Of a DNA stretch of 64,000 nucleotides, positions 1 through 7,831 are shown one piece after another. The stretch's first letter is position 1. Each line of letters starts with the position of its first letter. The stretch lies in the NCBI RefSeq assembly GCF_016918855.1, contig NZ_JADKYB010000003.1, positions 434,001 through 498,000 on the forward strand, given 5' to 3'. The position numbers and the translations under genes are program-made. The DNA comes from Actinacidiphila acididurans (GTDB taxonomy: Bacteria; Actinomycetota; Actinomycetes; Streptomycetales; Streptomycetaceae). The notes beneath the pieces are model-generated. The model saw nothing but the letters and a program-made list of their open reading frames with translations. It searched no databases and was not told the DNA's origin.

Positions 1-197
1 GTCTGGGCGAGGGCGTCGACTGGACGTTCTTCTCCCCGGCGCCCCTGATCGAGCCCGGCGAGCGCACCGGCTCCTTCAAGATCGGCACCGACTCCCCGGT
101 CGGCGACTCGATCTCCGCCGAGGACTTCGCGGTCGCCCTCCTCGACGAGATCGAGAAGCCGGCCTTCCGCCGCGCCCGCTTCACCGCCGCCAACTGA
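1..197 (+). CDS. NAD(P)-binding oxidoreductase, C-terminal part
   Basis: The window opens inside this gene; the reading frame begins at base 3 and ends at TGA 195-197, giving the last 64 residues. The visible part has [17 protein letters not shown] followed by [19 protein letters not shown] and a final FTAAN. This matches the C-terminal end of atypical short-chain, YwnB-like NAD(H)-binding proteins, in which the I-S-x-E-D-F-A block closes the fold. The cofactor-binding N terminus lies outside the window, so substrate and cofactor cannot be told. Family call from recognition of the C-terminal blocks. Confidence 0.75.
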   Translation, partial: LGEGVDWTFFSPAPLIEPGERTGSFKIGTDSPVGDSISAEDFAVALLDEIEKPAFRRARFTAAN

Positions 198-239
198 CGC
201 GGTCGCCGATCGACGCGGTTGCCGGCTGACGCCGTAGCG

Positions 240-276
240 GCGCTCCCTGGCCGTGCCGCCGCGATCCGGGGAGCGC
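240..276. terminator. possible terminator hairpin after the first gene
   Basis: GCGCTCCC at 240-247 pairs with GGGAGCGC at 269-276 around a GC-rich 21-nt loop, about 45 bases after the stop of the preceding gene. There is no U-tract. The position fits a terminator, but the loop is long, so this is tentative. Confidence 0.35.
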
Positions 277-325
277 GGCGGCCGGCCCATCCGAAGCAGG
301 ATCCCTCCGGCCCGCCCTCGCTGAA

Positions 326-552
326 GTGACGAAGGTGGAGCTTCCCGCGTACTGGCTGCCGCGACCGGACTTCCGCCCGGACCGGCGGACAGCGGCTTCC
401 TTCGACCGGCTGCTGGACGCCGCGCTGGACCGCAGCCCCGACCGGCCCGTCGACTACCGGCTCGACGCCCCGAAATGGCAGTTCCTGTGCCACGTCGCCG
501 ACCGCGGCGACGTGGTCCTGCACGGCTCGGGCGCCCCGATCGTCCCGAACGG
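326..552 (+). pseudogene. truncated conserved actinobacterial protein
   Basis: A GTG start at 326 opens a frame whose first 70 or so residues (VELPAYWLPRPDFRPD ... YRLDAPKWQFLCHVADRG ... VVLHGSG) resemble the N terminus of a conserved Streptomyces hypothetical protein that I recall as considerably longer. After VVLHGSG the sequence turns into low-complexity Pro/Arg residues and runs into the next gene, so the conserved C-terminal part appears lost. No functional motif is visible. The break near 530-550 looks like a deletion joined to the start region of the downstream gene. Inference rests on memory of the family; alignment would settle it. Confidence 0.5.
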
Positions 553-588
553 CCCCGCCCCGCCTCCCCGTTGTGATCGGCTGGCCCG

Positions 589-1056
589 GTGGAAGCCATC
601 TGGACCAGTGTCGTCGCTGTCGCGGGCACCCTGCTGGGGTCCGTGATCACCTACGTCTTCCAGCGCGCCGCCTCCGCGCGTGCCGAGGGGTTCGCCCGGT
701 CCGAGGCGCTGCGGCAGGAACGCATCGCCGGCTTCGGCGCGTTCGCCGCGGCGGCAGAGGACTACCGCCACGGGCAGGCGGCGCGCTGGTACCGAGGGCA
801 GGAGGATGCGGACGGGCCGGGTTTCGTCGTCGTACGCGACGAGGCGCACCGGCTGCGTACCCTGGCCCGGCAGGCGCTCTACCGGGTCAAGCTCCTCACC
901 GACGACGAGGGCGTGGTCCGCGCGGCCGAAAACGCGTACCGGAGCACTTGGGACCTGTCGAACGCGCGGGACCAGGCCGACTGGGAGGCGCGCGACGCGG
1001 AGGCTCGCGAGGCGATCGAGGCCTTTGTGTCGGGCGCCTCGCCCCTGGTGCGCTGA
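589..1056 (+). CDS. small membrane-anchored protein, function unknown
   Basis: 155 residues from a GTG start. The N terminus (IWTSVVAVAGTLLGSVITYV) is one hydrophobic segment, followed by a basic, charged, mostly helical region rich in Ala, Arg and Glu. The arrangement is that of a single-pass membrane protein with a cytoplasmic coiled-coil-like domain, a type seen often in Streptomyces genomes. No enzyme motif is visible. It is convergent with the large secreted protein gene and separated from it by a strong hairpin. The family is not one I can name. Confidence 0.7.
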   Translation: MEAIWTSVVAVAGTLLGSVITYVFQRAASARAEGFARSEALRQERIAGFGAFAAAAEDYRHGQAARWYRGQEDADGPGFVVVRDEAHRLRTLARQALYRVKLLTDDEGVVRAAENAYRSTWDLSNARDQADWEARDAEAREAIEAFVSGASPLVR

Positions 1057-1078
1057 GTGGAGCCGACGGCGGGGGAGC

Positions 1079-1123
1079 GGGCCGGCCGCCCGGACCGGGT
1101 GGACGGGTCCGGGCGGCCGGCCC
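1079..1123. terminator. bidirectional terminator hairpin
   Basis: An 18-base arm at 1079-1096 (GGGCCGGCCGCCCGGACC) is perfectly complementary to 1106-1123, with a 9-base loop. It lies between two convergent genes (stops at 1056 and 1144), 23 and 21 bases from the stops, as expected for a shared terminator in Streptomyces. No U-tract, which is usual in these organisms. Confidence 0.8.
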
Positions 1124-1143
1124 CCGGGTGGGGGCGCGGTTCC

Positions 1144-4100
1144 CTACTGCGCCGGCACGACCTCCAGCTGTATCAGGCCGGCGTTCTCCTCGGTCCAGCC
1201 GGTGACCGCGAGTGCCACGTAGCGGGCGGTGGCGGTCACGGCGAGCGAGGACGTACGGCCCTGGTGCCGCAGCGCGCCGGCGGGGGCGTACGTGAGGCCG
1301 TCCGTGCTGAACTCGGCTGTCGCCGCGGGCACTCCGGCCCCGGTCCAGACCGCCCGGACCTCTTGGACCGGGATCGCCGAGCCGAGGTCGACCACCATGC
1401 GGCCGTCAGGTCCGGGCCGCCACGAGGTCGCCGGGTCCCCGTCGACCGCCGCGGCCGGGTCCGACATCCCGGCCGGCAGCGGGCCGGTGGGGAAGGTGTC
1501 GCGGCCCAGCGCCGCGTCCGCCAGCGGGTACGGTGTGCCGCCGGGCACGGTCACCTCGCTCGTACGGTCCGGGCGGACCTCGGCGCGGACGCGGGCCCCC
1601 GCCGGCGTGGTGAGCTCCAGATGGGCGCGGGCCCCGGTGAACCGTACGGTCGCGGCGTCCACCACCTCGGCCCGCAGCCCCACGGGGACGGACCCGCCGC
1701 GACGGGAGCGCACGCTGAAGCGGGCGGGTGCGATCGTCGCCGCGGCGGCGTCCAGCACGGCCGAGTAATCGGTGCCGTCCGCGGTCACCACCTGGGTGCC
1801 GGCGAACAGCGTGACGGCGGAAGGGTCCTGGGGGACGGACACCGTCGTCGTGACCGGCGCGCCGGAGAGGTTGAACAGGCTCAGGTGACCGCCCGCGGTG
1901 CTGGTGCGTACCGCGGGGTGCTGGGCCTGCGGCGCCGGACGCGCGGCGGCGGCGCGTACCGTGGCCGGGTCGCCGTCCGGGTAGCCCTCGGCCAGTAGCG
2001 GTTCGGCGGCGCCGTCCGAGAGCACCACCAGATCGCCGTACACCGACAGCGGGTTGGCCGCGCCGCGTACCACCAGGCCGGCCCGGCCGTCGACCGACAG
2101 CCAGCCGCCGCGGCTGGACAGGTCCGCGGTCGGGAAACGGACCAGGTCCGTCCACGTCGTGCCGTCCGCCGAGCCCTGGATCCGGTACGCCCGGCCGGCC
2201 GCGACCTCCCAGCGCAGCGTGACCCGGTCGAAGGCACGCGGCTGGCCCAGGTCGACGGCCAGCCAGCTGTCCGGCCGGGTCCGCTGGGCGACCGAAACCG
2301 CCCACCGCGTCGTGGAGTTGCCGTCCACCGCCAGCGCCGCGCCCTTCCCGGTGTCCGCCGAGGAAGCGGTCACCGCCGCACCCTGCGCGAGGTCGGCGCC
2401 GTCCGCGCCCTCCCGTACCTCGAAGGCGTACAGCGAATAGCCGTACTGCGGATGGCCGGTGATCCCGAGCATGCGCACGTACCGAAACGTGGACTGCGGC
2501 AGCGTCAGGGTGTCGACACGTGGCCCGGCGCCGGGGCCCGTGCCACCGTTGTCCTGGGCCTTCACATCGGCACTGCCCTCGGCCGCGGTGTAGGTACGGC
2601 TGCCGTCCAGGCCCGCCAGGCCGGGCATGGTCAGGTTCTGCACGGTGAGGGCGCCTTCGCCCGCGCCCGTGCCGGTCGTCGCGTACACCACCTCGCCGCC
2701 GGGCAGCGTGGTGAACCCGGCGAACCCGGAGTCCAGCGCCAGCAGCGTCGCGGTCGCCTCGATGCCGTCGCGGATCTCCCAGTACGTGCGCACCGAACGG
2801 CCCAGCACCTTGCCGCCGCTGCCGGGCAGGAACATCGGGGTGGCGGCGCTGACGGTGAACAGCCAGTCGTCGTGCGCCGGTTGCCAGGCGAACTTCACGA
2901 AGCCGGGCTTGCTGACCGCCGCCGCCCAGGCCGCCGCGGTGCGGTGCGCGACCAGGCCCGGGCCGGAGCCGAAGTCCTTGGCCCCGGCGGCCTGTTCGAG
3001 CATCTGCTGGTCCGACAGCGGCGTCACGGTGCCGCCGTTGGCCGCCCGCCACTCGTGCAGCAGGTAACTGATGGCGACCTCGGCCCGCGCCTCGGGCTCG
3101 TACTTCGGCTCACCGGAGAACTTCGCCAGCCGGTACAGCGGCGGGTACGCCTGGTACGGCGCCAGGCGCGTGGCCATCGCCGCCTCCGCCCACGCCGCCG
3201 AGCGGTCGCCCGCCACCTGGGCGAGGAACGCCAACGGGATCACGTCCCGCCCGTACAGGTGCTCGCGGTCCGCGACCATCGGCATCAGCGGCTCGCCCGA
3301 ATCGCTCATCATCAGCAGCAGGGTGTGCCACAACTGCCGCGCGTTCGGCTGCGCGGTGAGCACCTCCGGCAGCGGCCGGCCCGCGGTGATGAAGTGCACG
3401 GAGTTGCGGCCCGAGGTGCGCCACAACTCCTCCTGGTAGTGCGGCCCGAACGACCCGTGGTTCTCCACGATGAAGGTGTCGTACAGGTTCTGCGCGGTGT
3501 TGGCGCTCACCGGGACACCGTCGACCAGCGCCGGGTTGGCCAGGTCGGCCGCCGGCAGCCCCGTCTCGTTGCGGCTCCACACGCCGTACGCCCTGATCCA
3601 GTCGGCGTAGCGCGGGTCGTCCGCCGCCCAGGCCAGGCCCGGGGCCAGCGATTGGGCGTAGACCCCCATCTCCTCCAGTTTGGTGTCGCCGACGAAGCCG
3701 CCGTGCAGGCCGTTGGTGGTCCAGGGGCTCGACGCCGGGTCGGCGGCCGTGCCCAACGAGGTGGTGTACGCGGCTTGTTCCCGCACGATCGTGTCGACGT
3801 GCCCCTGCGTCACCGAGTCCAACTGGTCCCACAGCAGCCGCGCGGCCAGCACGAAGTAGAGCTGGAAGGTGGTGTCGAAGAACAGGGTCCGGCCCCATTC
3901 GGTGCCGCCCGTCAGCCGGTTGGACGCGGCGAAGTGCTGGATCGAGACCAGGGTGTGCGAGCGCAGCGTCTCGAAGTCCACCCCGGCGCGGTCCGCGTCG
4001 TACGTACCGCGGGTCAGCAGCACGGCGTTGCCCAGCACGACCGCGAAATTGTAGTCCGTCGCCGTGTAGCGCCCGGCCTTCGCGTCCCACTGCGTCTCGG

Positions 4101-4314
4101 CCCACCGGGTGTGCGTCAGCAGCGCCTGGTAATACGCCGCGGCCACCTCGTCCGGCGGCCCCGCGGCCCCGGCCCCCATGGCCGGCCCGGCATCCGCCGG
4201 AGCCGCGCTCCCTGAAGCGGCCCCCACGGTCACCGAACCGGTCACCGCCAGCGCGGTCAATGCGGCGAGCTGAGTGAATCGCCGTCTGCCCAGTCCACCC
4301 GAGTCTTGGGACAC
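1144..4314 (-). CDS. Tat-exported protein with discoidin (F5/8 type C) domains
   Basis: 1056 residues. The N terminus has a Tat-like signal (GRRRFTQLAALTALAV, then an Ala-rich cleavage region near residue 38). Residues of about 50-600 form a helical, Trp/Tyr-rich region (for example DTTFQLYFVLAARLLWDQL and TNGLHGGFVGDTKLEEMGVY) resembling alpha/alpha-toroid carbohydrate-active enzymes, but I cannot assign a glycoside hydrolase or lyase family. Residues of about 610-760 and 930-1056 look like discoidin carbohydrate-binding domains (DGNSTTRWAV and DGDPATSWRP are the characteristic blocks). Role inferred: secreted polysaccharide binding and breakdown. A perfect LacI-type palindrome sits 25 bases upstream of the start, suggesting sugar-responsive control. 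Confidence 0.8.
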   Translation of the reverse strand: MSQDSGGLGRRRFTQLAALTALAVTGSVTVGAASGSAAPADAGPAMGAGAAGPPDEVAAAYYQALLTHTRWAETQWDAKAGRYTATDYNFAVVLGNAVLLTRGTYDADRAGVDFETLRSHTLVSIQHFAASNRLTGGTEWGRTLFFDTTFQLYFVLAARLLWDQLDSVTQGHVDTIVREQAAYTTSLGTAADPASSPWTTNGLHGGFVGDTKLEEMGVYAQSLAPGLAWAADDPRYADWIRAYGVWSRNETGLPAADLANPALVDGVPVSANTAQNLYDTFIVENHGSFGPHYQEELWRTSGRNSVHFITAGRPLPEVLTAQPNARQLWHTLLLMMSDSGEPLMPMVADREHLYGRDVIPLAFLAQVAGDRSAAWAEAAMATRLAPYQAYPPLYRLAKFSGEPKYEPEARAEVAISYLLHEWRAANGGTVTPLSDQQMLEQAAGAKDFGSGPGLVAHRTAAAWAAAVSKPGFVKFAWQPAHDDWLFTVSAATPMFLPGSGGKVLGRSVRTYWEIRDGIEATATLLALDSGFAGFTTLPGGEVVYATTGTGAGEGALTVQNLTMPGLAGLDGSRTYTAAEGSADVKAQDNGGTGPGAGPRVDTLTLPQSTFRYVRMLGITGHPQYGYSLYAFEVREGADGADLAQGAAVTASSADTGKGAALAVDGNSTTRWAVSVAQRTRPDSWLAVDLGQPRAFDRVTLRWEVAAGRAYRIQGSADGTTWTDLVRFPTADLSSRGGWLSVDGRAGLVVRGAANPLSVYGDLVVLSDGAAEPLLAEGYPDGDPATVRAAAARPAPQAQHPAVRTSTAGGHLSLFNLSGAPVTTTVSVPQDPSAVTLFAGTQVVTADGTDYSAVLDAAAATIAPARFSVRSRRGGSVPVGLRAEVVDAATVRFTGARAHLELTTPAGARVRAEVRPDRTSEVTVPGGTPYPLADAALGRDTFPTGPLPAGMSDPAAAVDGDPATSWRPGPDGRMVVDLGSAIPVQEVRAVWTGAGVPAATAEFSTDGLTYAPAGALRHQGRTSSLAVTATARYVALAVTGWTEENAGLIQLEVVPAQ

Positions 4315-4338
4315 GAGGATTCTCCTTCACGCTTGCTG

Positions 4339-4350
4339 GACAACGTTGTC
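4339..4350. promoter_or_regulatory. LacI-type operator candidate
   Basis: GACAACGTTGTC is a perfect 12-base palindrome with the central CG typical of LacI-family operators in actinomycetes (CAACGTTG core). It lies 25-36 bases upstream of the start of the secreted discoidin protein gene. A LacI-family regulator is encoded at 12163-13245, but whether that protein reads this site is unknown. Confidence 0.55.
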
Positions 4351-4582
4351 AAACTGCGGCGAGCCCGATCTTTCTTGGCGCGACGGGCGACGTCAAGATG
4401 TACGGCGCAAGGAGATCTGCGGGGGGTTCGCCGGTGGCGGCCCAGCCGGTGGGACGCGGGGTGGCCTGGTGGGGGCTGAGGGGCTTGAGGCCGGTGGGCT
4501 CGCGGGTTGAGGTGGTGCGTATGCGTGGACGACGTCCGGTGGTCGTGACCGTATGTCGGTGCCCTGCGGCATGATGATCGCC

Positions 4583-4984
4583 GTGAAAACCGAGATGCTC
4601 GTCGACGTCTGGCAGCGCCTTCTCACTGACCCCGATCTGTCGTGGGTGCTGTTCGAACATGGCACCTGTGTGGTGCTGACCGCTCCCGAAGGCGACCTTG
4701 CGGAGCAGGCCACCGGAATCCTCGGGACGTTCGGTCCCGTTCACGCAGGTTCTCCGGCGGCCGACTTCGGGGTGATCGACGTCAAGGACGCCGACGGGTG
4801 GGTGGTCACCGGTGACCACCAGGACGTCCTCACGTATGTCGCGCCCGACGAGCCCGGCGGCCAAGAGGATTTCGCCGTCGGGCTGTTCGGACGCTCCAAG
4901 CGCCACCTGGACGGCACCGAACTGCGAGTCGTCCATGTCGAGGACAGGCGTGGCTCTTCAGGCGCTGCACAAGTGCGCGGCTGA
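4583..4984 (+). CDS. hypothetical protein
   Basis: About 133 residues if translation starts at GTG 4583 (VKTEMLVDVWQRLL); in-frame ATG codons at 4553, 4571 and 4574 are alternatives and none has a clear ribosome site. The protein is acidic and globular, with alternating hydrophobic stretches (WVLFEHGTCVVLTA and FGVIDVKDADGWVVTG), no signal peptide and no membrane segment. Codon position 3 is strongly G or C, supporting real coding. It ends 39 bases before the WD40-like gene and may be co-transcribed with it. I do not recognise the family. Confidence 0.65.
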   Translation: MKTEMLVDVWQRLLTDPDLSWVLFEHGTCVVLTAPEGDLAEQATGILGTFGPVHAGSPAADFGVIDVKDADGWVVTGDHQDVLTYVAPDEPGGQEDFAVGLFGRSKRHLDGTELRVVHVEDRRGSSGAAQVRG

Positions 4985-5023
4985 GCCTCGTCCCGTGGGT
5001 GCGGAGGGAACCGAGGGGATGCC

Positions 5024-5995
5024 TTGCCGGCGATGAGCGGGGACAGCGTCCGGATCGCCGGTGCGCACGAGGGCGCGGCTGGGCCAGTGCTCTTGGCAGC
5101 CGACCCAGCGGGTCAGGTCCTGCTGGTTTCGAACAGCAACGGCCGGGACGGCGTGTGCCGCTGGGATACGGATACCGGCGCGCTGCTGTGGCGTTCGTCG
5201 GATGCGCTGGGGGGCGGGAACGCTCTGGCCGCGGTGCGGCTGGCCGACGGACGGTGGGTGGTCGCGGCTGCGGGCGAGAGGGGTGTTGCCCGGTGGGACG
5301 GGCTCACCGGGCAGGTGCTTCCCGGATGCGAGCCGCGCGACGAGACGGTGTGGGGTCTCGCCTCGGCCCGTCTGCTCGACGGCAGGGCGGTACTGGTAGG
5401 AGCGGGTAACGGCGGAGAGATCCACCGCTGGGACGCGGAAACCGGCATCGCCCTGGGGAAGCCGCTTGTCGGGCACGGGACCAGCGTCAAATGTGTTGCC
5501 GTACAGGAGCTGCCCGGCCATACGGTGATGATCGCGTCGGGGGGCGATGACGGGTGCGTCCGCCGGTGGGACGCCGCCACCGGCCAGGCCCTGGGCATGC
5601 CGCTCGAAGCCTCCGGTTGGGTCATCGAGGTCGTGATGCTCCCTCTGGCCGGAGGGAGGACACTGATCGCGGCCTCCGACAACGAGGACATCCTGTACCG
5701 GTGGGACGCCGAGAGCGGGGAGCCGATCGGGCACCCCGTTGAAATGGGCGAGTACACAGTCCTGGCCTCGGCGGTCCATCTTGCCGGCGAGCCGATGCTG
5801 TTCACCTTCGGCGCGGACGAGGTCGTGCGCCAGCGGCACGCGGTCACCGGCGAACCCACCGGTCACTCCTGGAGAGGCCAGGCTGCCTCTTGCGTGACCC
5901 GCGCGGACGGGACGGTGCTGCTCGCCACGGGTGCGTTCAACGGGGACGTCGTCGTTCAGACGCTTGGCGTTCCACAACGCTCAGGCGGCTCCTGA
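5024..5995 (+). CDS. WD40-repeat-like beta-propeller protein
   Basis: 323 residues. The sequence contains six or seven repeats ending in a Trp-Asp unit: VCRWDTDTGALL, VARWDGLTGQVL, IHRWDAETGIAL, VRRWDAATGQAL and LYRWDAESGEPI. Each repeat is about 45 residues, as in WD40/PQQ-type propellers. No signal peptide or kinase domain is present, so it is likely a cytoplasmic scaffold or a detached sensor domain; such propellers are often fused to kinases or NACHT-type proteins in Streptomyces. Start TTG 5024 is five bases after GAGGGG; ATG 5033 is the alternative. Partner unknown. Confidence 0.8.
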   Translation: MPAMSGDSVRIAGAHEGAAGPVLLAADPAGQVLLVSNSNGRDGVCRWDTDTGALLWRSSDALGGGNALAAVRLADGRWVVAAAGERGVARWDGLTGQVLPGCEPRDETVWGLASARLLDGRAVLVGAGNGGEIHRWDAETGIALGKPLVGHGTSVKCVAVQELPGHTVMIASGGDDGCVRRWDAATGQALGMPLEASGWVIEVVMLPLAGGRTLIAASDNEDILYRWDAESGEPIGHPVEMGEYTVLASAVHLAGEPMLFTFGADEVVRQRHAVTGEPTGHSWRGQAASCVTRADGTVLLATGAFNGDVVVQTLGVPQRSGGS

Positions 5996-6141
5996 CCCGC
6001 GAGCTGTGGATATTCGGTGTGCCCAACCCGAGCGAGCCGTAAGAGCCCTGCGCTGCCCACGGGAGCGGGCGGCCGCGGGGCAAGTCGCCTCCGGCGGCGC
6101 CGGCCCGGCGCACATCAGCCGGTCGTCGTTGAGTCCCGCGA

Positions 6142-6543
6142 TCAGGAGAAAGTACCTGACGACAGCACAGCGTTCACGAAGTCTGCCGGCGGCAAGTACC
6201 GGTGGGCTTCGACATAATGCGCAACCAGCTCAGGAGCCACGTAGGCGAGGTCGTCGCCCATGACGCGTATCTCTGCGCTGCCCCATGGGATGTCTCCACG
6301 GGGTCCGAACAGCCGCAAGGAACACCAAGGGCAGACATGGCGCCCCCGCGTCTGCGCGGCCCGATGCGTCCGGGCCATTCGCTTCAGCGCCTCTGCCAGC
6401 CCCGCAGGCGGCGCTCCTTTTGCGTAGCGCCTGCCGCGGCTGAGCCACCCCACGGTCAGCAGCGGGATGCCCTGCCAGCGGCCCGCCAGGTCCCAGTCGT
6501 CGCTGCCGTACGTGTACGGAGTCAGGTCGCGGTAGTACGTCAT
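6142..6543 (-). CDS. conserved actinobacterial protein, DUF7919-like
   Basis: 133 residues beginning MTYYRDLTPYTYG, a block I associate with a small conserved Streptomyces family (DUF7919-like). A CPWC pair in the middle (RHVCPWCSLRLFG) could bind metal or form a redox pair. The C terminus (YVAPELVAHYVEAHRYLPPADFVNAV) is characteristic of proteins whose last third describes a conserved helical unit. No membrane segments. Function unknown; neighbours give no hint. Family name from memory, hence moderate confidence in the label but good confidence that it is a gene. Confidence 0.75.
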   Translation of the reverse strand: MTYYRDLTPYTYGSDDWDLAGRWQGIPLLTVGWLSRGRRYAKGAPPAGLAEALKRMARTHRAAQTRGRHVCPWCSLRLFGPRGDIPWGSAEIRVMGDDLAYVAPELVAHYVEAHRYLPPADFVNAVLSSGTFS

Positions 6544-6771
6544 GGCGATCGTCTACCGACCACAGCCGATCGGCGCCAACGTGCAGCGCCCCGGCCGCTC
6601 CGTACGAGGTTCACGAAATGGCGGCCCGAGCCGGAAGTTCCTCAGGACCGCCTCCCATCAGCAGCACACGGAAGTGACCGCATGAGCTTCCCACAAGCGT
6701 CGCCTCCGATGTTCCTCAAGCCCCGCCGATGGCCGGCCGCTGGGCCGGCGGACACGCCGGGACCGTCCCGC

Positions 6772-7677
6772 TCAGCGCAGCAGGGCGATCACTTCGGCGA
6801 ATGCCGCCATGCTGGGCTCGACGACGGAGAAATACGTGATCCCGAGCGATTCGCGGAGGCGCAAGAGCTCGTCTGCGATCTCCCGGGCCGAGCCGGAGAG
6901 CACGCAGGGCTGCGCCAGGATTTGCTCGTCGGTCAGGCCGGGGAGCAGGGGACGCAGGGGCGACGGGTCGGGCTGGGCGGGCGCCAGTGCCACGAGGGCG
7001 ACGAGGAGATTGAGCTCCGGAGGGTCGGCCCGGTCGGCGGCGGCCTCCCGTACGACGGCGACCCGGCGGGCGAGGGCCTGTGCGGGCGCTGCGCCTCCGT
7101 CGACGCCGGCCTCAAGGGGGAAACCGACGATGTCGGCCTCTCGTCCCGCGAGGCGCAGCATCCTTTCCCCGCTGCCGGCGAGCAGCAGCGGCGGACCCTG
7201 GGTTCGCGCGGCACCGGGCGACTGGTCGTCCGGTGAGACCGGTTCGCGCAGCGCCCGCATGGTGCGCGCCAGGTGCTCGACGCGTTGGGCGGCGCTCGGA
7301 TACGGCAGCCCGGCCGCTTCGTAGTCCGCCGGCTGGTAGCCCGCGCCGAGTCCCACTTCCAGGCGGCCTTCGGTGAGGCGGTGCACCTCGGCGGCATCCC
7401 TGGCGAGCAGCGCGGGATTGTGGAGGCCGGCGTTGAGGACCAGGGTGCCCACCCGGATCGAGACGGCCTCGGCGGCCGACATCAAAGCGGGGAAGGGGGC
7501 CGGCATCCCGAAGTGGTCCGGGACCAGCAGGACGTCGTAGCCGAGGTCCTCTGCCTGCCGGGCCCTGCTCTGCCAAGCCGTCCGCGAGCCGGTGGAGAAC
7601 AGACTGACGCCGAACCGGAACGGGCGCGGGTTGCCGACCGCTGCGGACGCGGTTTCTGGGTGCGCGGCGGGACACAT
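6772..7677 (-). CDS. LLM-class F420-dependent oxidoreductase
   Basis: 301 residues from ATG 7677. The opening FRFGVSLFSTGSR, then ARQAEDLGYDVLLVPDHFG, VRVGTLVLNAGLHNPALLA-type block, LTEGRLEVGLGAGY and the closing YFSVVEPSMAAFAEVIALL are those of the bacterial luciferase-like family, specifically the F420-dependent branch with about 300 residues. These enzymes use reduced coenzyme F420 or FMN to oxidise or reduce small organic substrates; the substrate is not indicated here. The frame stays open for 54 codons upstream, but ATG 7677 with a GAAGGG-type ribosome site 12 bases upstream and the family length argue for this start. Confidence 0.85.
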   Translation of the reverse strand: MCPAAHPETASAAVGNPRPFRFGVSLFSTGSRTAWQSRARQAEDLGYDVLLVPDHFGMPAPFPALMSAAEAVSIRVGTLVLNAGLHNPALLARDAAEVHRLTEGRLEVGLGAGYQPADYEAAGLPYPSAAQRVEHLARTMRALREPVSPDDQSPGAARTQGPPLLLAGSGERMLRLAGREADIVGFPLEAGVDGGAAPAQALARRVAVVREAAADRADPPELNLLVALVALAPAQPDPSPLRPLLPGLTDEQILAQPCVLSGSAREIADELLRLRESLGITYFSVVEPSMAAFAEVIALLR

Positions 7678-7831
7678 GACGGTGGTCCACCCTTCGGTGT
7701 GCCGTGGGGGCCGACGAGGCCTTGACGGGGGCCGACGACCGGGGTCGCCCAGCCTGCCGCGCGACAGACAGTAGGGGCAGGCCCCCGATTTGTCCGCACG
7801 CGACGCACGGGCAACGGGACCGGCCACCCCT

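Noticed and set aside
2452..4215. 587-codon open frame on the plus strand
   Set aside because: Antisense shadow of the secreted discoidin protein; no family pattern, and its codon bias follows from the opposite strand.
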